DNA from: Emcibacter nanhaiensis
Lineage (GTDB): Bacteria > Pseudomonadota > Alphaproteobacteria > Sphingomonadales > Emcibacteraceae
Direction of reading: 5' to 3'
Length of the DNA stretch: 64,000 nucleotides
Assembly: GCF_006385175.1 (NCBI RefSeq)
Contig: NZ_VFIY01000005.1
Coordinates: forward strand, 503,501 to 567,500
Every line of letters begins with the position of its first letter. Position 1 is the first letter of the stretch. The translations under genes and the position numbers were made by a program. The notes beneath the pieces are model-generated. The model saw only the letters and a list, made by a program, of their open reading frames with translations. It was not told where the DNA came from and did no database searches. Positions 25,460-34,702 of the stretch are shown in pieces.

Positions 25460-26755
25460 ATGACCGAATTTACAGATTACAAGGTTGCGGATATTTCGCT
25501 TGCCGACTGGGGCCGCCGCGAGATAGCCATTGCCGAGACCGAAATGCCCGGCCTGATGGCGTTGCGCGAAGAATATGGCGAGAGCAAACCCCTGACAGGG
25601 GCCCGGATCGCCGGCTGCCTGCATATGACGATCCAGACTGCGGTGCTGATCGAAACCCTGATCGAGCTCGGCGCGGAGATCCGCTGGTCGTCCTGTAATA
25701 TCTTTTCCACCCAGGACCACGCGGCTTCTGCCATTGCGGCGAAGAATATTCCGGTGTTTGCCTGGAAAGGCGAAACCGAAGAGGAATTCCTGTGGTGCAT
25801 CCGCGAGACCATCATCGGGCCCGACGGCTGGCGTCCCAACATGATCCTGGATGACGGCGGCGACCTGACCGCCATGATGTATGAGGATTTCCCCGAGCTG
25901 CTGGACGATGTGCGCGGCATTTCCGAGGAAACCACCACCGGCGTGCTGCGCCTGTACCAGATGGAAAAGGAAGGTCGCCTGACCGTTCCCGCCATCAATG
26001 TGAACGACAGTGTCACCAAGTCCAAGTTCGACAATCTCTACGGCTGCCGGGAAAGCCTGGTCGACGGCATCAAACGGGCCACCGACGTGATGATGGCCGG
26101 CAAGATCGCCGTTGTCTGCGGTTATGGTGATGTGGGCAAGGGCTCTGCCGCCAGCCTGCGCAACCAGGGCGCCCGGGTGCTGGTCACCGAAATCGATCCC
26201 ATCTGTGCGTTGCAGGCCTCCATGGAAGGCTATGAAGTCACCACCATGGAAGACGCCGCGCCGCGCGGGGATATTTTCGTCACCTGCACCGGCAATGTGG
26301 ATGTAATCACCCTCGATCACATGCGCGAGATGAAGGACCGGGCCATTGTCTGTAATATCGGCCACTTCGATTCCGAGATCCAGATCGCCTCTCTGGAGAA
26401 CTACAAGTGGGAAGAAGTGAAGCCACAGGTGGATGAAGTGGTTTTCCCGGACGGCAAGCGACTGATCGTGCTGGCCAAAGGCCGCCTGGTGAACCTGGGC
26501 TGCGCCACCGGCCACCCCAGTTTTGTGATGAGCGCCTCCTTCACCAATCAGGTGATGGCCCAGATCGAGCTGTGGAACAATTCCGAAAATTACGGCAACA
26601 AGGTCTATGTCCTACCCAAGCACCTGGATGAGAAGGTTGCTTCCCTGCACCTGGAGCGCCTCGGGGTAAAACTGACCGAGCTGAGCCAGAAGCAGGCCGA
26701 TTATATCGACGTGCCGGTCAGCGGTCCCTTCAAACCGGATCATTACCGCTACTGA
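25460..26755 (+). CDS. ahcY: Adenosylhomocysteinase
   Basis: A 431-residue NAD-dependent enzyme that hydrolyses S-adenosylhomocysteine to adenosine and homocysteine, relieving product inhibition of methyltransferases. The NAD fold is visible in [16 protein letters not shown] near residues 214-229, and the substrate regions [14 protein letters not shown] and ending KPDHYRY are canonical. The ATG at 25460 is chosen over an upstream in-frame methionine because the family begins at [16 protein letters not shown] strong terminator follows. Confidence 0.97.
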   Translation: MTEFTDYKVADISLADWGRREIAIAETEMPGLMALREEYGESKPLTGARIAGCLHMTIQTAVLIETLIELGAEIRWSSCNIFSTQDHAASAIAAKNIPVFAWKGETEEEFLWCIRETIIGPDGWRPNMILDDGGDLTAMMYEDFPELLDDVRGISEETTTGVLRLYQMEKEGRLTVPAINVNDSVTKSKFDNLYGCRESLVDGIKRATDVMMAGKIAVVCGYGDVGKGSAASLRNQGARVLVTEIDPICALQASMEGYEVTTMEDAAPRGDIFVTCTGNVDVITLDHMREMKDRAIVCNIGHFDSEIQIASLENYKWEEVKPQVDEVVFPDGKRLIVLAKGRLVNLGCATGHPSFVMSASFTNQVMAQIELWNNSENYGNKVYVLPKHLDEKVASLHLERLGVKLTELSQKQADYIDVPVSGPFKPDHYRY

Positions 26756-26778
26756 TCCGGCCCGGGAGCAGATTTTTC

Positions 26779-26820
26779 AAGCCTGTTGGTGGTTGTTAAC
26801 CATTAACAGGCTTTCTTTTT
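26779..26820 (+). terminator. Rho-independent terminator of ahcY
   Basis: A 16-bp stem with two G-U pairs (26779-26794 with 26798-26813) closes a 3-nt loop and is followed by TCTTTTT. Confidence 0.93.
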
Positions 26821-26870
26821 GGCCGCCGAACCGCTAACGTATCTGCGAAGCTTCGGTTGTGGGTAGAAGA

Positions 26871-29369
26871 ATGAAGAGACAAACAGGGATGAAGATTTTC
26901 CGGTCCGCCGGCCTGTTTCTGACAATATTTCTGACAACAAATGAAATGGCCTTTGCGGCTGACGCAGGTGCCTGGCAGGGCAACGGCTATTTTCTTGCGG
27001 CCTTCATTCCTTTTTGCCTGCTCGCTTTCGTTATGCTCGGCTGGCTGGTATTTTCCCGCCGCAAACTGGCGAAAAACCTGCGCCAGCGGGAAAAGGACTA
27101 TGATGATCTGGCCCGGCTTTTGTCGTCCCGCCAGGAAGTTTACATCCGCATTGGCGCTCGCGGGCACCTCAGTACCAGCCCCGGTTTTGCAGAATGGATT
27201 GGTCTCAAGGACAATATCCTGTCGCTCGACGGGCTCAAGGAGGCCGTTGCCCGCACTTCCCTGCCGGAATTCATGCGGCTGCGGGAATATGGCGAACAGC
27301 TGGTGGAACAGGGCAAATCCTTTTTCCTGATCCTGACCCTGAAAGACGGCGAGCGGCGGATTGTGGTCCATGGTGAACTGCTCGACAAGGCGGCCGGTCC
27401 TGACGGCGGCAGCATCCTCTGGTTCCGGGACCTGTCCGAAGAAGAAAATATTATCTTTCACCAGCAGAAGGAATTTACCAGGCTCAATCAGCAGCTGCAA
27501 TTCTATCAGATTGTTGCCGACCGGGTGACCCTGCCTTTCTGGATCCGCAACGAGGACCTGGACCTGATCTGGGTGAACCAGGCCTATGTGGATGCTGTGG
27601 AAGGGGAAAGCCGCGAACAGGTTCTGGAAGACGGCCTGGAACTGGTCACCAGCACCCTGGGGCAAAGCGCCAGGGATATGGCGGTAATGGTGGAAAAGGC
27701 CGGTGAGGCCCAGCGCAACAAGCATTTCATTGTCATTCGCGGCGAACGCCGGGCCATGGACATTCACAATATCCCGCTCTATGGCGATGACGGCAGCCGG
27801 GCGTTCCTGGGCTATGCCATGGACATCACCGAGCTGGAGGAAGCCCGTGGTGAACTGATCCACCATACCGAATCCCATTCGGAAACCCTGAACAAGCTGT
27901 CGACGGCGGTGGCGATCTTCGGTCTCGACAGGCGCCTGGAATATTACAACAGCGCCTTTGTGCGCCTGTGGAAAATCCCCGAGGAGAAACTCTTCACCCA
28001 TCCTCATCATGCCGAGGTGCTGGAGATCATGCGCGAGGCCCGGCGGCTGCCGGAACAGGCCAACTTCCCGGTCTGGAAACAGAAGCAGCTGTCGACCTAT
28101 ACGGAACTGATGGAGCCGTTGGAAGAAATGTGGCACCTGCCGGATGAAACCACCCTGCGTGTGGTGACCCAGCCGCACCCCCAGGGCGGCCTGTTGATCT
28201 TCTATGAGGATGTGACCGATTACCTGGCGCTGGAGCGGTCCTACAACACCCTGTTTGCGGTTCAGCAGGAAACCCTCAACAATCTGCATGAGGCCGTTGC
28301 CGTGTTCGGGGTGGACGGCTGCCTGCAGCTCAACAACCCGGGCTTTGCCAAAATGTGGGGCCTGGACGAGGACTATCTCAAGGAGTCCCCGCATATCATT
28401 GATGTACTGGAGCAGGGCGCCGGCAACTTTACCAATCTTGAGCAGCTTGAAAGCCTCCGCGATTTGATTGTTGGCGGGGAGGGCAGTCGCGAGAGCGGGG
28501 CCGGCAGGATCAATTTCAGCAATGACACGGTTATCGACTATATGACGGTGTCGCTGCCGGACGGCGGGGTGCTGGTGACCTTCCTGGATGTCACCGACAG
28601 CTTCCGCATCGAAAACGCCCTGCGCGAACGCAACCTGGCGCTGGAGGCCACCGACAAGGTCAAGACCGAGTTCCTGGCCCACATGTCCTACGAGCTCCGC
28701 AACCCGCTCAACAGCATCATCGGCTTTTCCGAACTGCTGGAGAAGGAATATCAGGGGCCGCTCAATGACGACCAGCACCAGTATATGCGCAATATCCTCT
28801 CGGCATCGGATCATCTGCTGGGCCTGATCAACGATATCCTGGATCTGGCGGTGATCGAGGCCGGCGGCATGACGCTTGAAGTCTCCTCCTTCAGCCTGCA
28901 GGAAATGCTGCGCGAAGTGGTGGACGAAGTGGAGGATACGGTCCGGGCCAAGGGATTGGAAGTGGAGTTCGACTGTCCCGACGATATCGGCATGATCCGC
29001 GGGGACGGCAAGCGGCTGCATCACACCATATACAACCTGGTCAGCAATGCGGTGAAATTCACGCCGTCACCGGGCTTTGTCACAGTCGGTGCGCGGGCGG
29101 AGGATGGTTCCTATCGCATCTATGTCAAGGACACGGGGGTCGGGATTCCCTATGAGGAAACCGAGAAAATCTTTGAGAAATTCTATACCGGCAGCAATGT
29201 CCGCAACACCCAGGGCGCCGGGCTGGGCCTGTCCCTGGCCAAGAGTTTCGTGGAAATGCACGGCGGCACGCTGGATGTGGAAAGCCGCCTGAATATGGGC
29301 ACGACCGTGACCTGCCTGTTGCCCAAGTCGCTGCCCGACGAAATGAATATTAAAATGGTCGGGGAATGA
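26871..29369 (+). CDS. divL: DivL-type PAS sensor kinase with tyrosine at the phosphoacceptor site
   Basis: An 832-residue protein. A signal-like segment and TM helix lie in residues 1-60, then several PAS-like domains to about 590 (for instance LPFWIRNEDLDLIWVNQAY and LNNLHEAVAVFGVDG), then DHp and ATPase domains. The DHp box reads FLAHMSYELRNPL, with Y607 (codon TAC) where histidine kinases have histidine, the defining feature of Caulobacter DivL. The N box (YNLVSNAVKF), G1 (DTGVGIP) and G2 (GAGLGLSLAKSFVEMHGG) are intact. DivL acts with DivK and CckA to control CtrA. The position before tsaE is the usual one. The ATG at 26871 is the best start; a GTG 4 codons upstream is possible. Confidence 0.9.
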   Translation: MKRQTGMKIFRSAGLFLTIFLTTNEMAFAADAGAWQGNGYFLAAFIPFCLLAFVMLGWLVFSRRKLAKNLRQREKDYDDLARLLSSRQEVYIRIGARGHLSTSPGFAEWIGLKDNILSLDGLKEAVARTSLPEFMRLREYGEQLVEQGKSFFLILTLKDGERRIVVHGELLDKAAGPDGGSILWFRDLSEEENIIFHQQKEFTRLNQQLQFYQIVADRVTLPFWIRNEDLDLIWVNQAYVDAVEGESREQVLEDGLELVTSTLGQSARDMAVMVEKAGEAQRNKHFIVIRGERRAMDIHNIPLYGDDGSRAFLGYAMDITELEEARGELIHHTESHSETLNKLSTAVAIFGLDRRLEYYNSAFVRLWKIPEEKLFTHPHHAEVLEIMREARRLPEQANFPVWKQKQLSTYTELMEPLEEMWHLPDETTLRVVTQPHPQGGLLIFYEDVTDYLALERSYNTLFAVQQETLNNLHEAVAVFGVDGCLQLNNPGFAKMWGLDEDYLKESPHIIDVLEQGAGNFTNLEQLESLRDLIVGGEGSRESGAGRINFSNDTVIDYMTVSLPDGGVLVTFLDVTDSFRIENALRERNLALEATDKVKTEFLAHMSYELRNPLNSIIGFSELLEKEYQGPLNDDQHQYMRNILSASDHLLGLINDILDLAVIEAGGMTLEVSSFSLQEMLREVVDEVEDTVRAKGLEVEFDCPDDIGMIRGDGKRLHHTIYNLVSNAVKFTPSPGFVTVGARAEDGSYRIYVKDTGVGIPYEETEKIFEKFYTGSNVRNTQGAGLGLSLAKSFVEMHGGTLDVESRLNMGTTVTCLLPKSLPDEMNIKMVGE

Positions 29370-29407
29370 GGCTTGCCATTCTGCCGCCAAGACGACAATA
29401 ATCTTTC

Positions 29408-29899
29408 ATGACAAAATCACTTATCTACCAGACCAGGCTCAGGGACCTGGCGGCGACGAAACGGCTGGCGGAAAGCCTTGCCCCCTGCCTGCGGACCGGG
29501 GATATCATTGCGTTCGACGGGGACCTCGGCGCCGGCAAGACCGAACTCTGCCGGGCGATCATCCATGCCCTGGGCTATGCCGAGGATGTGCCGAGCCCGA
29601 CCTTTAATCTGGTCCAGGTCTATGAGCCACCGGTTGACGACCAGGAAACGGTCGCGGTCTGGCATTTCGATTTCTACCGCCTGGAGGAGCCGGCAGAAGC
29701 CTTGGAGCTCGGTATTGACGATGCCTTCGACCAGGCGGTCAGCCTGATCGAATGGCCGTCAAGGATCGGCCGCTATCTTCCGGAAGACCATCTTGTGGTC
29801 CGGCTGGAAATTGCCGGCGAAGGCGAGGAACGGCTGCTAACGGTTGAGGGCGGGCGAAGCTGGCAGCGCCGTCTTGCGGGAGTATTTGCCGATGACTAA
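29408..29899 (+). CDS. tsaE: tRNA threonylcarbamoyladenosine biosynthesis ATPase TsaE
   Basis: A 163-residue P-loop ATPase needed with TsaB and TsaD for t6A37 modification of ANN-decoding tRNAs. Walker A is GDLGAGKTELCRA near residue 38, followed by SPTFNLVQVYE and WHFDFYRLEEPAEALELG, both family signatures. The last 8 bp overlap the start of the amgK-murU fusion, so the genes are translationally coupled. Confidence 0.95.
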   Translation: MTKSLIYQTRLRDLAATKRLAESLAPCLRTGDIIAFDGDLGAGKTELCRAIIHALGYAEDVPSPTFNLVQVYEPPVDDQETVAVWHFDFYRLEEPAEALELGIDDAFDQAVSLIEWPSRIGRYLPEDHLVVRLEIAGEGEERLLTVEGGRSWQRRLAGVFADD

Positions 29900-31667
29900 C
29901 CGTCAGCAGTTGAAAGCGGAATTCATCCGCCAGCAGGGCTGGGACGGTGCAGACATTCGCCAGGTGGCCGGTGATGCCTCCTTCCGCAGCTATGATCGGC
30001 TGCAGAAGGGGGCGGCGACCGCTATTCTGATGGACGCGCCGCCCGCGTTCGAGGATGTGCGGCCGTTTGTCGCCATCGACCGTTATCTGTTTGATCTTGG
30101 CCTGTCGGCGCCGCAGATCCTGGCGGCTGACCTGGACAATGGGTTCCTGTTGCTGGAAGACCTGGGCGACAATCTTTACGCCCGGGTGATCGAGAAAGAT
30201 CTGGCCCGGGAAGAAAGCCTCTATGAAAAGGCGGTCTCCCTGCTGGCTTTTCTCCAGGATCGGCCGGTGCCCGATCAATTGATGATCAGCCGGGACGAGC
30301 TTTACCGGGTGCCGGCCTATGACATGAAAGTGCTGCTGGACGAAGTGGCGCTGTTTGTCGACTGGTACCTGCCGCTGATCACTGGACGACGGCTGGCGGA
30401 GGCGGAGCGCGGGGAATATATCAATCTCTGGCGGTTGGCGCTGGAGGAAATCTCCTCGACCCGGGACTGCATCGTGCTCAGGGATTATCATGCGGAAAAC
30501 CTGCTGTTCCTGCCGGACAGGGGTGGAGACCGGCAGGTGGGACTGCTGGATTTCCAGGATGCGCTGATGGGACATCGGGCCTATGACCTGGTTTCCCTGC
30601 TGCAGGATGCCCGCCGCGATGTGAGCCCGGAACTGGAAGGGAAAATGATCCGTCATTATCTGGAAATGACCGGGCTGGACATGGACAGTTTCCTCAGGGG
30701 CTATGCCCTGCTCGGCGCCCAGCGCAATGCCAAGATCATTGGTATTTTCGCCCGCTTGTGTCAGCGGGACGGCAAGGACAAATATCTGTCGCTCATTCCC
30801 CGGGTCTGGGACCTGCTGCAGCGGGGTCTTGACCATCCGGCGCTTGACGGTCTTAAGGGCTGGTTTGACAAAATGGTGCCGGGTGAGGCGCGCATGGAGG
30901 TGCCGGTTGCCAAGCCGCAGGCGTCGGCACGGGCGATGATCCTGGCGGCGGGACTGGGCACCCGGATGCGGCCGCTGACGGAAAAGACACCAAAGCCGCT
31001 GCTGAAAGTGGCGGGCAAAACTATGCTGGACCGGATTCTGGACGGCTTGGCTGCGGCCGGCATCAGGACCGCAGTGGTCAATATGCACCATCTGGCCGAC
31101 CAGGTTGAAGCTGCCGTCAAGGCGCGCCCCGATCACCGGCCCAAGGTGATCCTGTCCGACGAGCGGGACCGCTTGATGGATAGCGGCGGCGGCGTCATGA
31201 AGGCCCTGCCTTACTTCGGCAACCGCAGTTTCTATGTCCTGAACAGCGATCTGGTCTGGCAGGAAAGCGAGGCGCCGGGCCGGGAATCCATGCTGCATCG
31301 ACTGGCAACGAACTGGCGGCCGGAGGACATGGATATCCTGATGCTGCTGATGCCGACGGACCGGGCACATGGCTATGACGGAGCGGGGGATTATCACCGG
31401 GACGGGGAAGGACGGCTGACACCGCGCCGGCTGTCACCGGATCCGGAAGCCCCGGCTGCCTATATGTACGCCGGGGTGCTGACCATGAAGCCGGTCCTGT
31501 TTGAGGGTTTGGCGAATGAACCCTTTTCCCTGCGCGAAATATTTGACAAGGCTTCTGAGACCGGGCGGCTGTTCGGCATTATCCATGACGGCGAGTGGTA
31601 TCATGTGGGTACGCCGGAGGCGCTGGAGGACTGCAACAAGGCGCTCGGCAAGCCGGAGGTAGGCTGA
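29892..31667 (+). CDS. Fused AmgK-MurU: amino-sugar kinase and MurNAc-1-phosphate uridylyltransferase
   Basis: A single 591-residue frame holding two enzymes that are separate genes in Pseudomonas and Caulobacter. Residues 1 to about 330 are an aminoglycoside-phosphotransferase-like kinase with catalytic loop LRDYHAENLLF and metal-binding LLDFQDALMGHRAYD, matching AmgK. From about residue 346 a nucleotidyltransferase begins with AMILAAGLGTRMRPLTEKTP, followed by LNSDLVW, matching MurU. Together they would turn recycled MurNAc (or GlcNAc) into UDP-MurNAc, bypassing the fosfomycin-sensitive MurA step. No stop or frameshift separates the halves. Start overlaps tsaE by 8 bp and stop overlaps addB by 1 bp. 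Confidence 0.85.
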   Translation: MTNRQQLKAEFIRQQGWDGADIRQVAGDASFRSYDRLQKGAATAILMDAPPAFEDVRPFVAIDRYLFDLGLSAPQILAADLDNGFLLLEDLGDNLYARVIEKDLAREESLYEKAVSLLAFLQDRPVPDQLMISRDELYRVPAYDMKVLLDEVALFVDWYLPLITGRRLAEAERGEYINLWRLALEEISSTRDCIVLRDYHAENLLFLPDRGGDRQVGLLDFQDALMGHRAYDLVSLLQDARRDVSPELEGKMIRHYLEMTGLDMDSFLRGYALLGAQRNAKIIGIFARLCQRDGKDKYLSLIPRVWDLLQRGLDHPALDGLKGWFDKMVPGEARMEVPVAKPQASARAMILAAGLGTRMRPLTEKTPKPLLKVAGKTMLDRILDGLAAAGIRTAVVNMHHLADQVEAAVKARPDHRPKVILSDERDRLMDSGGGVMKALPYFGNRSFYVLNSDLVWQESEAPGRESMLHRLATNWRPEDMDILMLLMPTDRAHGYDGAGDYHRDGEGRLTPRRLSPDPEAPAAYMYAGVLTMKPVLFEGLANEPFSLREIFDKASETGRLFGIIHDGEWYHVGTPEALEDCNKALGKPEVG

Positions 31668-34600
31668 TGCCGCGACGGCTGGGGAAAAATCCGGAGCTCT
31701 ATACAATTCCCGCGCGCCTGTCCTTTGCGGAAACCCTGGCCCGGGGCATCCTTGATCGCTATGGCAGCGATCCCCTGACTCTGAGCGACGTAATGGTGCT
31801 GTTGCCCAACCGGCGGGCGGTGCGCTCGCTGCGGGAGGCGTTTTTGCGCCTGACCGGGGACAAGGCGTTGCTGCTGCCCCGGATGCAGCCCATCGGCGAT
31901 GTGGACGAGGACGAGTTGCTGATGGCGTCCGGGGCCCTGCCCGTGGGGCTGGACGATGTTGACCTGCCGCCGGCCATTTCCGGCTATCAGCGGCAGCTGA
32001 TCCTGATGAAGATTATCCACAGTTGGTACAAGGAACGAGGGGAAGAAGAGAATGCCCCCGAAGTGGCCCAGTGCGCGATCCTGGCCGGGGCGCTGGGGCA
32101 ATTCCTCGACCAGGTGCAGACCGAGCGCCTGTCCTTTGATGCGCTGAAGGAACTGGTGCCCGAGGATTATGCGGTGCACTGGCAGAAGACTCTCGATTTT
32201 TTGCAGATTCTAACTCCTTTGTGGCCAACGGTGTTGGAGGCGACCGGCTATATGGACGCGGCCGAGCGGCGTAACCGGCTGCTCACGGGACTGCGCGACC
32301 AGTGGCTCAACACTCCGCCGAGCTACCCCATCATTGCCGCCGGCTCCACCGGCTCGATCCCGGCGACGGCCGACCTGCTGGAGCTGATTGCCCGGCTGCC
32401 ACAGGGCTGTGTGGTGCTGCCCGGGGTGCACCTGGACATGGACGGTGACAGCTGGGAGGTGCTCGGTCCCACTCACAGCCAGTACAGCATGAAAATGCTG
32501 CTCAACAAGATCGGCGTCGACCGGGCGGAAATCACGCTATGGCGCGGGGCCCCGGCGGCCGACCCCGGCCTGGCACGGGAACGCCTGCTTGGCGAAGTAA
32601 TGCGCCCGGCGGAAACCACCGACCGCTGGCGGGATCTCGAGATCGATATCGACGAGGCCATGGCCGGCCTGACCCGGCTGGACCTGCCGGGCTCGCGGGA
32701 AGAGGCCGGCGTCATTGCTCTGATCCTGCGCGAGGTGCTGGAAACCCCGGAGCGCACCGCGGCGCTGGTGACGCCGGACCGGCAGCTGGCCCGGCGGGTG
32801 GCCAATGAAATGCAGCGCTGGGGCATCCTGATTGACGATTCCGCCGGCACGCCTTTGTTCAACACCGCTCCCGGGCTCTATCTCAGGCTGGTGGCCTGGA
32901 TGGTGGCGGAGGAGTTCGCCCCGGTGCCCCTGCTGGCGGCGCTCAAACATCCGCTGATGTCAGGGGGGATGGACAGGGGACAGTTCCGCAGAATGGTGCG
33001 GCGGCTGGAGAAGGAAATTTTCCGCGGTCCGCGTCCGGTCGGTGGTCTGGACGGCATTGACCGGGCCATCGGCCAAAGACTGACCGAAGGGGCTTCTGCG
33101 AAGCTGCAGGAACTGCGCGACTGGTGGCGGGGGATGGCGACCCTGATCCAGCCCTTTGCCGACCTGTTTGCGCAGAAATCAGTGACTTTTGACGAAATCC
33201 TGGTCGCCCATATTGCCTGCGCCGAACGGCTGGCGGCAGACGAGAGCCGCAGCGGCGCGGAAAATCTGTGGAAGGGGGAGGCGGGGGAAGCCGCCGCCCA
33301 ATTGATGGAGGACCTGCAGCTGGCGGCACAACAGATGGAAGATTTGTCTCCGGAACAATATCCCGCCCTGTTCGAGGTGTTCCTCGGCGATGTCACCGTG
33401 CGGCCCAAATACGGCCAGCACCCGCGCCTCAACATCTGGGGGCCGCTGGAAGCGCGGCTGCAGCATGCGGATGTGATGATCCTCGCCGGCCTCAACGAGG
33501 GCAGCTGGCCGCCGGAAGCCGCTGTCGATCCCTGGATGAGCCGCCCCATGCGCAAGGACTTTGGCCTGCCGTCGCTGGAACAGAAAATCGGCCTCAGCGC
33601 CCATGATTTCGTTCAGGCCTGTGCCGCGCCGCGGGTGATCCTGACCCGGGCGGAGAAAGTGGACGGCACACCGACGGTAAAATCCCGCTGGCTCGCCCGC
33701 CTTGACGCCATCGTGCCCAACGAGGTTTTCAGGAGCGGCGATGCCGACAAATGGCTCAGCTGGTTTTATGAACTGGATCGGCCGGCCGAGACTATCGAGA
33801 TTGACCCGCCGCGGCCGGTGCCGCCGCTGGAGGTCCGGCCCCGCAAACTGTCGGTCACAGCGATCCAGACCTGGATGCGCGATCCCTACAGCCTCTACGC
33901 CCAGCGGATTTTGGGGCTGGAGCCGTTGGACGAGCTCGACGCGGACCCCAACGCCATCGACAAGGGGGTGGTGATCCATCAGGCGCTGGAAGATTTTATG
34001 AAGGAATATCCGGGCAGGCTGCCGGCCGATCCGCTGGCGGAACTGGAGGAACTGGGGCGCAGGGCATTCGGCCCGATCCTCGACCGGCCCATTGTCTATG
34101 CCTTCTGGTGGCCCCGGTTCCTGCAGGTGGCGCGCTGGTTCGTGGACCAGGAAAGGGAGCGCCGGACCGGGGGCTACCGGACCGTCCTGACGGAGAAAAA
34201 GGGCGAGATGACCTTCAGCCTGCCGGGCGGCGACTTTACCCTGCGGGCCAAGGCCGACCGGATTGACGCCCGTCCTGACGGTTCCCTAAGCATCATCGAT
34301 TATAAAACCGGGCAGGCAGCTTCGGCGCGCCAGCTCCATGCCGGTTATGCGCCGCAGCTACCCTTGGAAGGGCTGATGGTGCAGAACGGGGCCTTCGAGG
34401 GGCTCAGCGGTACCGTCACCGACCTCAGCTACTGGCAGCTCAAGGGCGGTGAGGACGAACCGGCCAAGGTCACCTCCTTCAATGAACAGGGCAGCCGGAA
34501 CAGCAAACAGGATGTCGGCGAGCTGATCGAAAAATCCCGTGACGGCCTGCTGAAGCTGGTCAGTTATTTCGACCTTGAGGACAGCGCCTATCTCAGCAAT

Positions 34601-34702
34601 CCCAATCCGGCCCAGCTGGGCTACGGTGAATATGATCATCTGGCCCGTACCAAAGAGTGGCAGGGCCGGGTCAAGGACGACAACGGAGAGGACGCGCCAT
34701 GA
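31667..34702 (+). CDS. addB: Double-strand break repair protein AddB
   Basis: A 1011-residue protein of the alphaproteobacterial AddB type. The N-terminal helicase-like region is degenerate (MVLLPNRRAVRSLREAF), the middle holds LAGLNEGSWPPEAAVDPWMSRPMR, and a RecB-type nuclease domain lies at the C terminus with SIIDYKTGQ near residue 885. No cysteine occurs in the last third, so the Fe-S cluster of Firmicute AddB is absent. With AddA it resects DNA ends for RecA loading. Stop and addA start overlap (ATGA). Confidence 0.93.
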   Translation: MPRRLGKNPELYTIPARLSFAETLARGILDRYGSDPLTLSDVMVLLPNRRAVRSLREAFLRLTGDKALLLPRMQPIGDVDEDELLMASGALPVGLDDVDLPPAISGYQRQLILMKIIHSWYKERGEEENAPEVAQCAILAGALGQFLDQVQTERLSFDALKELVPEDYAVHWQKTLDFLQILTPLWPTVLEATGYMDAAERRNRLLTGLRDQWLNTPPSYPIIAAGSTGSIPATADLLELIARLPQGCVVLPGVHLDMDGDSWEVLGPTHSQYSMKMLLNKIGVDRAEITLWRGAPAADPGLARERLLGEVMRPAETTDRWRDLEIDIDEAMAGLTRLDLPGSREEAGVIALILREVLETPERTAALVTPDRQLARRVANEMQRWGILIDDSAGTPLFNTAPGLYLRLVAWMVAEEFAPVPLLAALKHPLMSGGMDRGQFRRMVRRLEKEIFRGPRPVGGLDGIDRAIGQRLTEGASAKLQELRDWWRGMATLIQPFADLFAQKSVTFDEILVAHIACAERLAADESRSGAENLWKGEAGEAAAQLMEDLQLAAQQMEDLSPEQYPALFEVFLGDVTVRPKYGQHPRLNIWGPLEARLQHADVMILAGLNEGSWPPEAAVDPWMSRPMRKDFGLPSLEQKIGLSAHDFVQACAAPRVILTRAEKVDGTPTVKSRWLARLDAIVPNEVFRSGDADKWLSWFYELDRPAETIEIDPPRPVPPLEVRPRKLSVTAIQTWMRDPYSLYAQRILGLEPLDELDADPNAIDKGVVIHQALEDFMKEYPGRLPADPLAELEELGRRAFGPILDRPIVYAFWWPRFLQVARWFVDQERERRTGGYRTVLTEKKGEMTFSLPGGDFTLRAKADRIDARPDGSLSIIDYKTGQAASARQLHAGYAPQLPLEGLMVQNGAFEGLSGTVTDLSYWQLKGGEDEPAKVTSFNEQGSRNSKQDVGELIEKSRDGLLKLVSYFDLEDSAYLSNPNPAQLGYGEYDHLARTKEWQGRVKDDNGEDAP

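Noticed and set aside
26789-26807. TTAA...TTAA pair resembling a CtrA site upstream of divL
   Set aside because: The half-sites are 3 nt apart, not 7, and they form the loop side of the ahcY terminator.
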